64,000 bases of DNA from Labrys okinawensis (GTDB lineage Bacteria > Pseudomonadota > Alphaproteobacteria > Rhizobiales > Labraceae), in assembly GCF_002982075.1 (NCBI RefSeq), contig NZ_PUEJ01000016.1, positions 1 to 64,000 of the forward strand, given 5' to 3'. The notes under the pieces were generated by a model. It ran no database searches. It saw only the letters and a program-made list of their open reading frames with translations, and was not told the origin of the DNA. Below are positions 50,029 through 58,348 of the stretch, piece by piece. Each line of letters begins with the position of its first letter. Within the stretch, counting starts at the first letter, position 1. The position numbers and the translations under genes are program-made.

Positions 50029-52752
50029 TCATCGCACCGGGATCACGATGGCCGTGGAGGCGACCGACTGCTTGGCGGCGTCGGGAGCGCCGGGGGCCAC
50101 CTTGTTGCCCGTCGCCTGCGCGATCTTGGCGAACTGGGCCTGTTTGCGGCTGTCATTGTCGAGGCCGGAGGCTTCCTGGCGGTCCTCATTGGCCTCGACG
50201 ACGATCTGGCGGGTCAGGCCCTGCTCGAAATTGGGGATCGAGGCAAAGCTGTTGGCCACCGGATCGACAGTCGTACCGGCGATGCTGCGCGTCGCATTGC
50301 CCACGCGGCAGACCGCCACCACCTTCTCCTGGCCGGGATCGCGCAGCTTGAAGGCGAATTTCGAGCCGGAACCGCCGAGCACCACCCGCTCTCCCGCCCG
50401 GACCGCATTCTCGGTCTGGAACTTGTTGGGGAAGATGATGGTGCCTGTGCCCATCTTGTCGACATTCACCACGAAGAGGTTGCAGTCGCGGGTGGAGACC
50501 ACCTGCAGCACCGCCTTGTCGCCGATATTGTAGGCGCTCTTGTCCGAGGTCAGCTGCAGGTCGAAGGAACCGCCGGAGGCGGGCTTGTCGATCGGCGGCG
50601 CCACGGCCTGGGCGCCTTCGAGCTTGGAGGTGTCGAGCACGCGGTCCTCGGTGGCACCTTCCACGAATTTCGCGAAGAGCTGCTCGAACTGGTCGCGCGG
50701 CACGATCCCCTGCTCCAGGCGGCGCTTCAGAGCGATGGCCTCAGGGCCGGCATCGATGAAGCGCTGCTTGAACTCTTCCGGCGGATAGCCGTATTCGGCC
50801 GCCGCGCGGCGCAGCGACAGGTCGTCCTCATACCGCTTGAACAGGGCGTTGGTCATCTCCACGCCCGCCAGCTTCAGCGTCGGGTCGAGGCCGGCCCGTT
50901 TCATCGCCGAATTGAAGCGCTGGAAGTCGTCCTCGATGATCGCATCCATCTTGGCGTTGTCGGGATAGAGCGAGGCGACGGTGTCGCGGATGTCCTTGGA
51001 GAAGGAACGGTCGGCGGTCACCGCCTTGCGCACCTCGTCCTTGGCCTTGCGCATGCCCTGATCATGGCAGCCCATGCAGGAAATGCCGTTGGTCACCGAA
51101 AGGTCGCGCCGCGAAGGATCGCGCACGATCTGGGTCGGTCCCTTGTCGAGGCGGGTACCGTCGGACTTGTTGAGATAGTAGCCCTGGAAGCCGTTGGGCA
51201 GGGAGAAGATGCTCTCGCCGCCGTCATGATGGAAGCCGTTGGCGATACCGTCCTGCTCCGGGCCGAGCGGGTGCAGGAACAGGCTCTGCCTGCCCTTCGA
51301 GCCGGCGAAGTCATAGGAGGTCCAGAAATAGCCGGTGCTGATCGGATGGCGCTCGATCAGGCGGTTGTTCTGCGACACACCCGACTTCTGGAAGCCGGCA
51401 CGCTGGGCGATGAACTTGGCAATATTGTCCGCCATCGGCACGCCGAGCTTGTCGGTCAGGCCGGGGAAGTCGTTGGGCAGCTGCAGCAGCGTGTCGTAGA
51501 GCGGAGGCTGGGACGCGGCGAAGGTGAACCAGTCGCCGCGGACATAGGGCAGTTCGGTGTTGGTCTGCTGGGCGATGAAGTCGTAGGCCCGCACATCCGG
51601 CTTGGCGGCATAGGGATAGTTGGCGAGCACCGTGTTCCAGTCGCTCTCCTGCCAGCCGAGATCCTCGAGATTGATCCCCACGATCGTCTTGGCCTCGTCG
51701 ACGGTGGCGAGCTTGATCACGTCGGAGCGGCGGCCGAGCCCGTTGATCAACTTGACCAGGCCCTGGCGATAGACGTTCATCGCCTCGTCGCTGGCGCAGG
51801 CATTGTAGAGATTGGTCAGCGTGAAATAGCGCATGCCGCGCACCCGGTGATCGTCCTGCTTCTGCAGATCGGCCGAGATCGCGGCGACGATGTCTTCGGA
51901 CGTGACGAATTTGCGCCCGGTGCAGGCGGCGGCTTCCTGATCGCCGGTTGCCTTGATCCAGGTGCGCAACGCCTCGATATCGGCCGTCGTGACCTCCGGC
52001 TTCGTGGTGTCGAATTCGTAGTTCACGTCATAGGGCATCTCCTTGTTGAGCACCTGCTGGAACAGCTTGGAGCCCTCGGGATTGCCGGCCTGGACGAGGT
52101 GCGGATCGGCGGCGATCTCGTCCAGATGCAGGATATTGCCGAAATTCTTGGCCGGCTTCTCCCGGTTGAGCATGCCGTTCTGGTGGCAGCGCGAGCAATG
52201 CTTGTCCAGGACGTCGAAGGCCGCCTTGGCCACCGGATCGCTCGGCACCTTGACATCGGCCGGAATGCCGGCAGCAGAGGCCGGCGCAGGCGTAGGTGCA
52301 GGCGCTGCCGGGGCGGGAGCCGCCGCCGGAGTCGGCGCCGGCGCAGGCGCCGGCTCTGGAGCCGGGGCGGCGGCAGGCGCGGCAGGTGCCGCGGCAGGTG
52401 CAGGCGCGGGAGATGCGGCCGGAGCGGCGGCGGGCGCGGGAGCCTGCGCCGGAACCGCGGCAGGAACCGCTGCCGGCTCGGGCTCGGCTTCCACGATCGG
52501 AGCAGCCGGTGCCGGCGCGGGCTTGGACGCCTCGGCTGCGGCCGCGGCCGGCGCAGGAGCGGCAGCCGGAGCCTCAGCCTGTGCCGGAGGGGCGGGCTTG
52601 GCCGTTGCCGGCGTTTCGGCAGGCGCGGGAGCGGGGCTATTCTGGGTGCTGGTCTGGGCAAATGCCTGCGAGGTCGAGGCCGCCAGCCCCACCGTCAGTA
52701 GGGCGCCCGCGACCATCAGGCCGGCGATGCGCAAGGGATTGCGGTAAAACAT
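50029..52752 (-). CDS. Exported di-haem c-type cytochrome with Pro/Ala linker and DUF4384-like domain
   Basis: 907 residues. Signal peptide (to about 32, QAFA), then a low-complexity Pro/Ala-rich stretch of about 130 residues (35-163), a first haem site CSRCH at 186-190, a long unique domain (about 275-550), and a second haem site CMGCH at 559-563. The C-terminal part (about 745-850: FDLQLTSDKSAYNIGDKAVL, NVDKMGTGTIIFPN) looks like DUF4384, as in the caspase proteins encoded upstream. GAGGAG is 8 nt before the ATG. The stop overlaps the frame of the OmpA-like gene. Electron-transfer or redox-sensing in the periplasm is likely; the partner is unknown. Confidence 0.8.
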   Translation of the reverse strand: MFYRNPLRIAGLMVAGALLTVGLAASTSQAFAQTSTQNSPAPAPAETPATAKPAPPAQAEAPAAAPAPAAAAAEASKPAPAPAAPIVEAEPEPAAVPAAVPAQAPAPAAAPAASPAPAPAAAPAAPAAAPAPEPAPAPAPTPAAAPAPAAPAPTPAPASAAGIPADVKVPSDPVAKAAFDVLDKHCSRCHQNGMLNREKPAKNFGNILHLDEIAADPHLVQAGNPEGSKLFQQVLNKEMPYDVNYEFDTTKPEVTTADIEALRTWIKATGDQEAAACTGRKFVTSEDIVAAISADLQKQDDHRVRGMRYFTLTNLYNACASDEAMNVYRQGLVKLINGLGRRSDVIKLATVDEAKTIVGINLEDLGWQESDWNTVLANYPYAAKPDVRAYDFIAQQTNTELPYVRGDWFTFAASQPPLYDTLLQLPNDFPGLTDKLGVPMADNIAKFIAQRAGFQKSGVSQNNRLIERHPISTGYFWTSYDFAGSKGRQSLFLHPLGPEQDGIANGFHHDGGESIFSLPNGFQGYYLNKSDGTRLDKGPTQIVRDPSRRDLSVTNGISCMGCHDQGMRKAKDEVRKAVTADRSFSKDIRDTVASLYPDNAKMDAIIEDDFQRFNSAMKRAGLDPTLKLAGVEMTNALFKRYEDDLSLRRAAAEYGYPPEEFKQRFIDAGPEAIALKRRLEQGIVPRDQFEQLFAKFVEGATEDRVLDTSKLEGAQAVAPPIDKPASGGSFDLQLTSDKSAYNIGDKAVLQVVSTRDCNLFVVNVDKMGTGTIIFPNKFQTENAVRAGERVVLGGSGSKFAFKLRDPGQEKVVAVCRVGNATRSIAGTTVDPVANSFASIPNFEQGLTRQIVVEANEDRQEASGLDNDSRKQAQFAKIAQATGNKVAPGAPDAAKQSVASTAIVIPVR

Positions 52753-52762
52753 GACGGTCTCC

Positions 52763-52948
52763 TCACGGGACGATGTGACGGGACGGAGCGGCGAGGCCGC
52801 GCCATCCGAGTTGCTTGTTGGCCTTGGCGCCTGCGGCCAGGCGGCATGAACGGGGCAGCTCAATGCCGTCGACGGAACTTCTCGACGGTTTCGCGAACAT
52901 GATTGCTGCCATCGGACCGGCGGTAAAGTCGTTCTGGCTGCAGGTCAT
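52763..52948 (-). CDS. Possible small protein between pseudocaspase and cytochrome genes
   Basis: An open frame of 61 codons: MTCSQNDFTAGPMAAIMFAK at the start, two cysteines, ending SRHIVP. It begins 10 bp after the pseudocaspase stop with GAGGAA at about 7 nt, and ends 10 bp before the cytochrome start, filling the 206-bp gap almost exactly. Its stop overlaps the ribosome site of the cytochrome gene (CCGTGAGGAG), which is the same arrangement as at its own start. No signal peptide or family match; it may only be a leader that couples translation. Confidence 0.4.
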   Translation of the reverse strand: MTCSQNDFTAGPMAAIMFAKPSRSSVDGIELPRSCRLAAGAKANKQLGWRGLAAPSRHIVP

Positions 52949-52958
52949 GGCGAGTTCC

Positions 52959-54464
52959 TCACGGCACGATTTCATAACGCATGGTCGCGACGGAGCGTCC
53001 GACCGCCTTGGCATTGGCCTTGACACCGTCCGCATTGGCGGGCCTGGCGAGGCTGTCGGCAAGTTCGGGCAGGACCGAGCCGTTGACCTCGTCCTGCGGG
53101 ATCACATCGATCTTGCGCGTGACGAAGCCTTTCGACAGTTTCAGAGGATCGACCGCAACCAGCGCCAGGACTGTACCTTTTGTCACAGAGGTCGCATCGA
53201 AGCGCATGCCGTAGCTGGCATCGGGCACCATGATCGGGCTGCCGGCGCGAATGCGGCCATCCTTGCCATGAGCGGCGGCGATCGCATTGGGAAAGAGCTG
53301 CACCACCTCGCCCTCGTCGGAGACCGAGAGCAGGATCAGGAAGCCGTCCTGCGACGAGGTCACCTTGAAGCGCATGTCCCTGGTGCCCAAACGCACCGGC
53401 GAAGGCGGGAACTGCTCCACGGTAACGCTGTCGGACAGTCTGGCGCCCAAGAGATCGAGGATCTTGTCCGCCGTCGGCTTGCCCTGGTTGAGCGCCTCGC
53501 CACTGCCTGTCTTGTCGGCCGCGACCTTGAGGGCGGCCCCCTCCCCCGACAGCATCGGCGTCAGGCCCATCTCGCAACGGTCGCGATGGCGCCCACAATA
53601 GGCGGATGACTGCGCCCGCACATAGTCGAGCAGCTCCTGGTTCGAGACGGTGCCGTTGCCATTGGTGTCGGCCAGCCCCTTCTCGATGCCGTCGGCGAAG
53701 GCGGTGGTGAAGACGCCGCGATAGGCGGGCGCGGGTTCCTCGTCGACCAGGGCGGTCTGGGCGGGCGAAACCGCCTGCCACTTGACGAAATCCAGGCCCG
53801 CCGGCTCGGGCACCGCCACCGGCTCCTCCCCGAGAGCGGGCTCGACCACGATCGAACGGGTGGAGCCGTCGAGTTGCGGCGAGCGGGCCGCCGGGTTGCC
53901 CCCGCCGCTGGCCTCCACGCTGATCGCCCGCGTCACCGTGCCGGCATGGCTGGAATCGATCACCTCCGTGATCCGGCGGCCGGCCAGCCGGCCGAGCTGC
54001 CGGTCGATCTCGCTGCGGCTCAGTGCATTGCCGAAACCGCCCGGCTTGGCGGCGGCATCGAACGGCAGGAGGATGTCCTCACGCCCGCTACCGGTCTTGG
54101 CGGACTGGCCCTGGCCGGCGAAATAGAAGAACACCCGCTCTCCCGGCTTGCTACGGCCGAGCCAGTCCCGCAGTCCCGCGAGGATCGCCGTGCCGGTGGC
54201 CTGATCGTCGACGAGGAGCTGGATATCGTCCTTGCCATAGCCAAGCGTACCCGTCAGCAGCCCCTGCATGCGCAGGGCATCGGCGCGGGCGCCGCCTCCG
54301 AGCTCGGCCGAAAGCCTGCTGTCCCGGTAGCTATCGATGCCGACGATCAGGGCCTTGTCGGCCAGGGCCGGACCGGCGGTCATCAGGGCCGCCAAGCATA
54401 CGATGATCTGGCACACGGCGATCGGGCCCGCGGCGATCTGAAGGTGCCGCATGAAGCGCATCAT
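52959..54464 (-). CDS. Catalytically dead caspase-fold protein (pseudocaspase) with DUF4384-like domain
   Basis: 501 residues. Signal peptide to about 35 (GPALA), then the caspase fold KALIVGIDSYRD with strands in order. At the histidine position the motif reads FAGQGQ (Gln118), and at the cysteine position VIDSSHAG (Ser172), so both catalytic residues are replaced although the fold is kept. A calcium-loop-like DTNGNGTVSNQEL lies at 266-278, and a DUF4384-like domain at about 345-460 (MRFKVTSSQDGFLILLSVSD, VVQLFPNAI). Its ATG overlaps the stop of the intact caspase gene (ATGA). A regulatory partner role is inferred. Confidence 0.82.
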   Translation of the reverse strand: MMRFMRHLQIAAGPIAVCQIIVCLAALMTAGPALADKALIVGIDSYRDSRLSAELGGGARADALRMQGLLTGTLGYGKDDIQLLVDDQATGTAILAGLRDWLGRSKPGERVFFYFAGQGQSAKTGSGREDILLPFDAAAKPGGFGNALSRSEIDRQLGRLAGRRITEVIDSSHAGTVTRAISVEASGGGNPAARSPQLDGSTRSIVVEPALGEEPVAVPEPAGLDFVKWQAVSPAQTALVDEEPAPAYRGVFTTAFADGIEKGLADTNGNGTVSNQELLDYVRAQSSAYCGRHRDRCEMGLTPMLSGEGAALKVAADKTGSGEALNQGKPTADKILDLLGARLSDSVTVEQFPPSPVRLGTRDMRFKVTSSQDGFLILLSVSDEGEVVQLFPNAIAAAHGKDGRIRAGSPIMVPDASYGMRFDATSVTKGTVLALVAVDPLKLSKGFVTRKIDVIPQDEVNGSVLPELADSLARPANADGVKANAKAVGRSVATMRYEIVP

Positions 54465-56068
54465 GGCGTCCCCGCGCTGGTGAAGACATTGGCGATGCCG
54501 ACCGTGACCGACTGACCGCTCAGGGCGTTCTTCAGCGTGTCGGGCAGATCCTGGGCGGCCTGCGGGCTCGACAATTTCTGCAGGGCGGTATGGAGCTGGT
54601 CCAGCGGCTGGTCGGACAGGACGGCGACCAGGTGCTCGGCGCCGAAAGGCGGATCGCGCACCTGCAGCGGCAGGGTGAAGGGCTTGCCGCTCCAATCCTC
54701 ATCGCGCTCGGCCTGGGAGGTCGGATAGAGGAATTCGACCTTGCCGTTGGGCGGCAGGTTGAACAGCGTCATGAAACGGTGGCTGGAGGCGGCGAGGCCC
54801 ACCGTCAGCTTTTCACCGCGATTGAAGGTACGCGAACCGCCCGCCACTTCGAAAGGCTGGATCGAACCGCCGGCCATGGCCTGCAGGAAGGCGATCGCCC
54901 GCCATTTGGCGACGATGCCGCCGAGCCCCGAAGGCTGCACGCCCTCGGCCACCACGCCGGCCACGCGCTTTTCCACGGTGCCGGCCGCCGCATCATAGAC
55001 GAGGTCGGCGCCGGCCTCGTCATCCACCAGCGTCGCACCGGGGGGAGCATCGGGGAGGCTGCCATTGCGCACGGCAAGCGCGAGCTTGGTATTCGTCGCG
55101 GCCTGCTCGGCAACGGCGATCGCCTTCACGATGTCGTCCTGGCTCCCCTTCGGGCCGGCCGCGACGGAGCGGAAGACGGGAATGTCGCGGCTGATGTCGG
55201 GGAAGGATTGCGAGACCTGCTGGCTCTGCGTCGCCTGCAGCACGAAAGCGCGCACGAAGGCGACGAGTTCCTTCTCGGTGGTCGTCCCGTCCCCGTCGGC
55301 ATCGGCCTTGCCCTCCACTGCGCGCGAGAAGGCATAGGACAAGGCGCCGCGCGGCTGGCCGTCGATCGCCACCTCCGGCACCAGCTTGTCGTCGGAAACC
55401 CCCGCCAGGAAGGTGAAGGGATCGTTGGCGGCGATCTTGGTGGAGACGTCGGGCACGGGCGGGGCGAATTCCAGCAATTCCTCGCGCGAGATCTTGGCCT
55501 GCGGCGTCGCCCGGTAGGTCAGGCTCAGGCTGACCGAGCGATACATCGTGCCGGAGTTGCAGGCATCGATGACGACGACGGGGTAGACCTGCTTGGCCGC
55601 CGCCTGCTTGAGCAGCACCGCCATTTCCTTGTCGACGATACGGTTGAGGGCGCCCGGCAGCTTGGGGGCGAAGTCCGTCATCACCAGGATGTTGTTCAAG
55701 CCGTCCGGCGAATCGGGATCGTTCGGCTTGCCCGGTTCGCGCGAGCCATGGCCGGCATAGGTGAAGTAGAAGGTGTCGCCGGGCTGGGCCTGGTCCATCA
55801 ACTCCTTCCAGGCGGCGAGGATATTGGGCTTGGTCGCCTGCTTGTCGGTGAGCAGGGTCAGCTTCTTGACGCCGGCCTTGGTCAGGGCCTGGGCAATGTC
55901 CTTGGCGTCGTTGACGGCCCCGTGCAGGGAATTGATCGGCGCTTCATAGGCATCGATCCCCACCACCAGCGCATAGGAATCGGCGGCCAGCGCCGGTGAG
56001 GCGAGAGCGAGCCCCGCCCCGGTCAGAACCGCCCTGATCGACGTCAGAATTCTCGGCGCTCGCACCAC
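54461..56068 (-). CDS. Exported metacaspase-like peptidase (C14) with DUF4384-like domain
   Basis: About 535 residues, starting at GTG (VVRAPRILTSIRAVLTG) with AGGGA 6 nt upstream; the frame is open further up, but through a repeat element. Signal peptide ends about residue 29 (SPALAA). The caspase domain has YALVVGIDAYEAP, catalytic His107 in TYAGHGSR and Cys170 in VIDACNSG. A calcium-binding-like loop DADGDGTTTEKEL lies at 256-268; the C-terminal part (about 415-510, FNRGEKLTVGLAASSHRFMTLF) is DUF4384-like. First gene of the operon leading to the pseudocaspase, cytochrome and OmpA-like proteins. Metacaspases cleave after Arg/Lys; the substrate here is unknown. Confidence 0.85.
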   Translation of the reverse strand: MVRAPRILTSIRAVLTGAGLALASPALAADSYALVVGIDAYEAPINSLHGAVNDAKDIAQALTKAGVKKLTLLTDKQATKPNILAAWKELMDQAQPGDTFYFTYAGHGSREPGKPNDPDSPDGLNNILVMTDFAPKLPGALNRIVDKEMAVLLKQAAAKQVYPVVVIDACNSGTMYRSVSLSLTYRATPQAKISREELLEFAPPVPDVSTKIAANDPFTFLAGVSDDKLVPEVAIDGQPRGALSYAFSRAVEGKADADGDGTTTEKELVAFVRAFVLQATQSQQVSQSFPDISRDIPVFRSVAAGPKGSQDDIVKAIAVAEQAATNTKLALAVRNGSLPDAPPGATLVDDEAGADLVYDAAAGTVEKRVAGVVAEGVQPSGLGGIVAKWRAIAFLQAMAGGSIQPFEVAGGSRTFNRGEKLTVGLAASSHRFMTLFNLPPNGKVEFLYPTSQAERDEDWSGKPFTLPLQVRDPPFGAEHLVAVLSDQPLDQLHTALQKLSSPQAAQDLPDTLKNALSGQSVTVGIANVFTSAGTP

Positions 56069-56071
56069 GTA

Positions 56072-56160
56072 TCGTCCCTGCCTGCAACAAAGCGCGCTTA
56101 TGAGAAAACGCCGCTTGGTTCTTACCTCTTTGTTTTGACGCGCCCTGCGTGATTCCATCG
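56072..56160. repeat. Rhizobial-type palindromic element before the metacaspase gene
   Basis: On the reverse strand the sequence GCGCGTCAAAACAAAGAG, then AAGCGGCGTTTTCTC and GCGCGCTTTG, resembles dispersed rhizobial intergenic elements. Its presence argues that the long upstream open frame is not coding and supports the GTG start at 56068. Confidence 0.5.
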
Positions 56161-56201
56161 GGATTCCATCGGGACAGGAGCGCCCCGCCCCGAGAAACCT
56201 G

Positions 56202-56300
56202 CTTGGAGCGTAGCCCGATCAATCGATCGGATCACGCTCCAAGCCCTTGTTTCGACGCATAATCTTGTCCAGGAAGCCGTGCGGCTTCTTGGGATTATGT
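56202..56300 (-). repeat. Two adjacent hairpins, rhizobial intergenic mosaic element
   Basis: First hairpin: GCTTGGAGCGT (56202-56212) with ACGCTCCAAGC (56235-56245). Second: CATAATC (56259-56265) with GATTATG (56294-56300), enclosing CCAGGAAGCC / GGCTTCTTGG. The second matches the layout of the widespread GCATGATC...GATCATGC element of rhizobia. It begins one base after the stop of the di-haem cytochrome gene and so may terminate it, which would separate that gene from the metacaspase operon. Confidence 0.7.
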
Positions 56301-56301
56301 T

Positions 56302-57228
56302 CTAGGGCTTCTTCGGCGCCTTGCCCGGGATCGCCGGCAGCGTCACCAGAAAGGCAGCCATCGCCTTGCGGTCGTCGTCACTGAGATGGCCCGTATTCTG
56401 GATCACCTCCGCCATGCTGCCACCGGCCGAATCATAGTCAGGCGTAAAGCCATCCTTCAGGAAACTCGCGATCTGCGCCTCGGTCCAGCTGCCGATGCCG
56501 TCGGCATGGGGGGTGATGTTGGGCACCCAGCCCTTGCCTTCCGGATCGGGCCCGCCCGAAAACCGTTTATCCGCTTCAATACCGCCAAAGGCGTTGCGCG
56601 GGCTGTGACATTCGGAACAGTGGCCGGGACCGAGCACCAGATAGGCGCCGCGATTCCATTCGGCGCTCTTGGACGCATCGGGCTTGAAGGGCTTGTCGTC
56701 GAAGAACAGGAACTTCCAGCCGCCGAGCAGACGGCGGATGTTGAAGGGAAAGCCGATCGCATGCGGCTTGTCGACGGTATCGACCGCCGGCAGCGTCTTC
56801 ATATAGGCATAGAGATCGCGCACATCCTCCAGCTTCATATGGGCATAGGAGGTGTAGGGCAGGGCCGGATAGAGATGCTCGCCCTCGCGCCCGACGCCGC
56901 GCTGCAGCGCATTGACGAATTCGAGTTCGCTCCAGGCGCCGATGCCTTGTTTGGCATCGGGGGAAATATTGGGGGCGTAGAACGTGCCGAAGGGCGAGCC
57001 CAGAGCCAGGCCGCCGCCGAGCTTGAGCCGATCCTCCTGGCCGGGGGACTTATGGCAGGAGACGCAACCGCCGATATTGAAGATGGTCTCGCCATTGGCG
57101 AGGTCCGGCTTGTAATCCGCTGAGAGAGCTGAGGCCGGCAAGGGCGAGGGTTGCGTGACGAACCAGAACACGCCCAGCCCGATCAGGCCAAGCACCACCA
57201 ACCCACCGAGTATTCGCTTCAGTGACAT
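56302..57228 (-). CDS. Membrane-anchored di-haem cytochrome c
   Basis: 308 residues. One N-terminal membrane helix (LGGLVVLGLIGLGVFWFV) without an obvious cleavage site, then two cytochrome c domains with haem motifs CVSCH (about 55) and CSECH (about 205), each followed by an axial-ligand Met region (for example GGSMAEVI). Similar to the cytochrome subunits of periplasmic dehydrogenases and to class I di-haem cytochromes, with no dehydrogenase encoded here. It lies just upstream of the metacaspase gene on the same strand, with a hairpin element between. Confidence 0.86.
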   Translation of the reverse strand: MSLKRILGGLVVLGLIGLGVFWFVTQPSPLPASALSADYKPDLANGETIFNIGGCVSCHKSPGQEDRLKLGGGLALGSPFGTFYAPNISPDAKQGIGAWSELEFVNALQRGVGREGEHLYPALPYTSYAHMKLEDVRDLYAYMKTLPAVDTVDKPHAIGFPFNIRRLLGGWKFLFFDDKPFKPDASKSAEWNRGAYLVLGPGHCSECHSPRNAFGGIEADKRFSGGPDPEGKGWVPNITPHADGIGSWTEAQIASFLKDGFTPDYDSAGGSMAEVIQNTGHLSDDDRKAMAAFLVTLPAIPGKAPKKP

Positions 57229-57571
57229 CCGGGAAAGCCCCCTTTTCCGGCTTGAACGCCATTGTCCAGGCCTGTCTCGCCCGACAGCCGCCGCCCCGGT
57301 TTTATTCCCGGCGCGTGCCCGCCCGCAGGTTTCCCGGCCCTTATCGTCTTTTGACCCGGCCGTCCCGCCCCCGGAGCGTTTTGTAATTTGAACGACCGGT
57401 TCAAATTACAAAACGCTCCGGATGTCCCGGGTCATCGAGGCATCGCGCGGCGCGGCGGGACCCGCCAGGCGCCGCGCAGACGCCTTCAAAACGACATTAC
57501 CGGGACGAGCCCGGCAATGTCAGCTTGAGATCAAGTCTGGGTGAAGCATCCCCGGCAGGTCTGCTCGAACC
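57229..57571. other. Intergenic region between the two cytochrome genes
   Basis: 343 bp without a gene. Its main feature is the perfect palindrome at 57371-57421. The part nearest 57229 should contain the di-haem cytochrome promoter. Confidence 0.5.
57371..57421 (-). terminator. Perfect 23-bp palindrome, GCGTTTT family
   Basis: Arms 57371-57393 and 57399-57421 are exact complements with a 5-nt loop; the left arm begins CCGGAGCGTTTTGTAATTTG. It is by far the most stable hairpin in the window and lies between two leftward cytochrome genes. The GGAGCGTTTTG core relates it to the element at 216-258. It may stop transcription from the cytochrome c' gene, or protect its mRNA. Confidence 0.7.
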
Positions 57572-58006
57572 TCAGTTCTTCTTGATGCGGTAGGTGCCGT
57601 GGCAGGCGTTGCAGTTGGAGGCAACCGTGCCGAAAGCCTTGGCGAAGCTGGCCTGGTCGGCCGCGGCGAGGGCGGCGGTTGCATCGGTGCCGAGCTTGGC
57701 GGCCGCGGCCTTGAAGCCGGCCTGGTCTTCCCAGATCTTCGGCGCAGCCGTGGTCGGATCGGTGCCGCCGGTCTTGCTGTCATCCGGGAAGAGCGCGGGC
57801 AGCTTGGCCGAGTCGTCGACATAGACCTGCAGCAGGGCCTTGACCTTGGCCGCGTCGAACGGCGTCTCGCCCTTGGCGACCGCCGCCAGTTCCTTGGTGT
57901 TCTTGGCCATGGTCTTCATCAAGGCCTGACGATCCTCGATCGGGCCGGCGAAAGCCGAGGCGGCGCCGGCGGCAACCAGAGCGGCGGCAATAACGAAACG
58001 TTTCAT
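57572..58006 (-). CDS. Cytochrome c' (class II c-type cytochrome)
   Basis: 144 residues from MKRFVIAAALVAAGAASAFA (signal peptide), with GGGAGAA upstream. The mature four-helix protein has the single haem motif CNACH near the C-terminus (SNCNACHGTYRIKK), the arrangement typical of cytochrome c', in which the haem iron has an open site. These proteins bind NO or CO and may protect against nitric oxide. It is the most upstream of the co-directional haem-protein and caspase genes. Confidence 0.92.
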   Translation of the reverse strand: MKRFVIAAALVAAGAASAFAGPIEDRQALMKTMAKNTKELAAVAKGETPFDAAKVKALLQVYVDDSAKLPALFPDDSKTGGTDPTTAAPKIWEDQAGFKAAAAKLGTDATAALAAADQASFAKAFGTVASNCNACHGTYRIKKN

Positions 58007-58348
58007 ACAGTTCTCCCTCACATGGGCAAAACGACGCGGTGGCAAATAGCACCTCGTTTTTGTTTCAATCGCAAGTGGGTAGCTTTGAATTATTTCAAAT
58101 CATACGGCGGATTTTGCGCTTGACCTTCGCGGATGTCATGGTCGCGTCATGCCGCGAGATGAATGCCGGCAGCGGGACGGACCTCCCTGGCGCCCGACAA
58201 TTGGCCGGTACCGTCGATCAAAAAAGTATCACTCTTGGCGCCGAAGGCTGGTAGCTAGCGCCGCCGCGTTGCAGTAGGCTCCCTGGTACCGGGCAAACCT
58301 CAACAAGAAGCCAAGCCCGGTCGGCCTGGGATGTGGGAGGCGAGAACG
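58007..58348. other. Divergent region: cytochrome c' / AraC regulator
   Basis: 342 bp with no gene. The stretch 58040-58110 is AT-rich (for example GAATTATTTCAAATCATAC) and probably holds the leftward promoter of the cytochrome c' gene. No perfect operator dyad was seen. Confidence 0.4.

Noticed and set aside
51064..52701. 545-codon frame opposite the di-haem cytochrome
   Set aside because: Its Gly/Arg repeats are only the complement of the Pro/Ala-rich linker.
30825..56068. CRISPR-linked caspase (Craspase) or gasdermin defence locus
   Set aside because: No CRISPR array, Cas gene or gasdermin-like gene is present, and the caspase proteins have export signals, which does not fit a cytoplasmic antiphage system.
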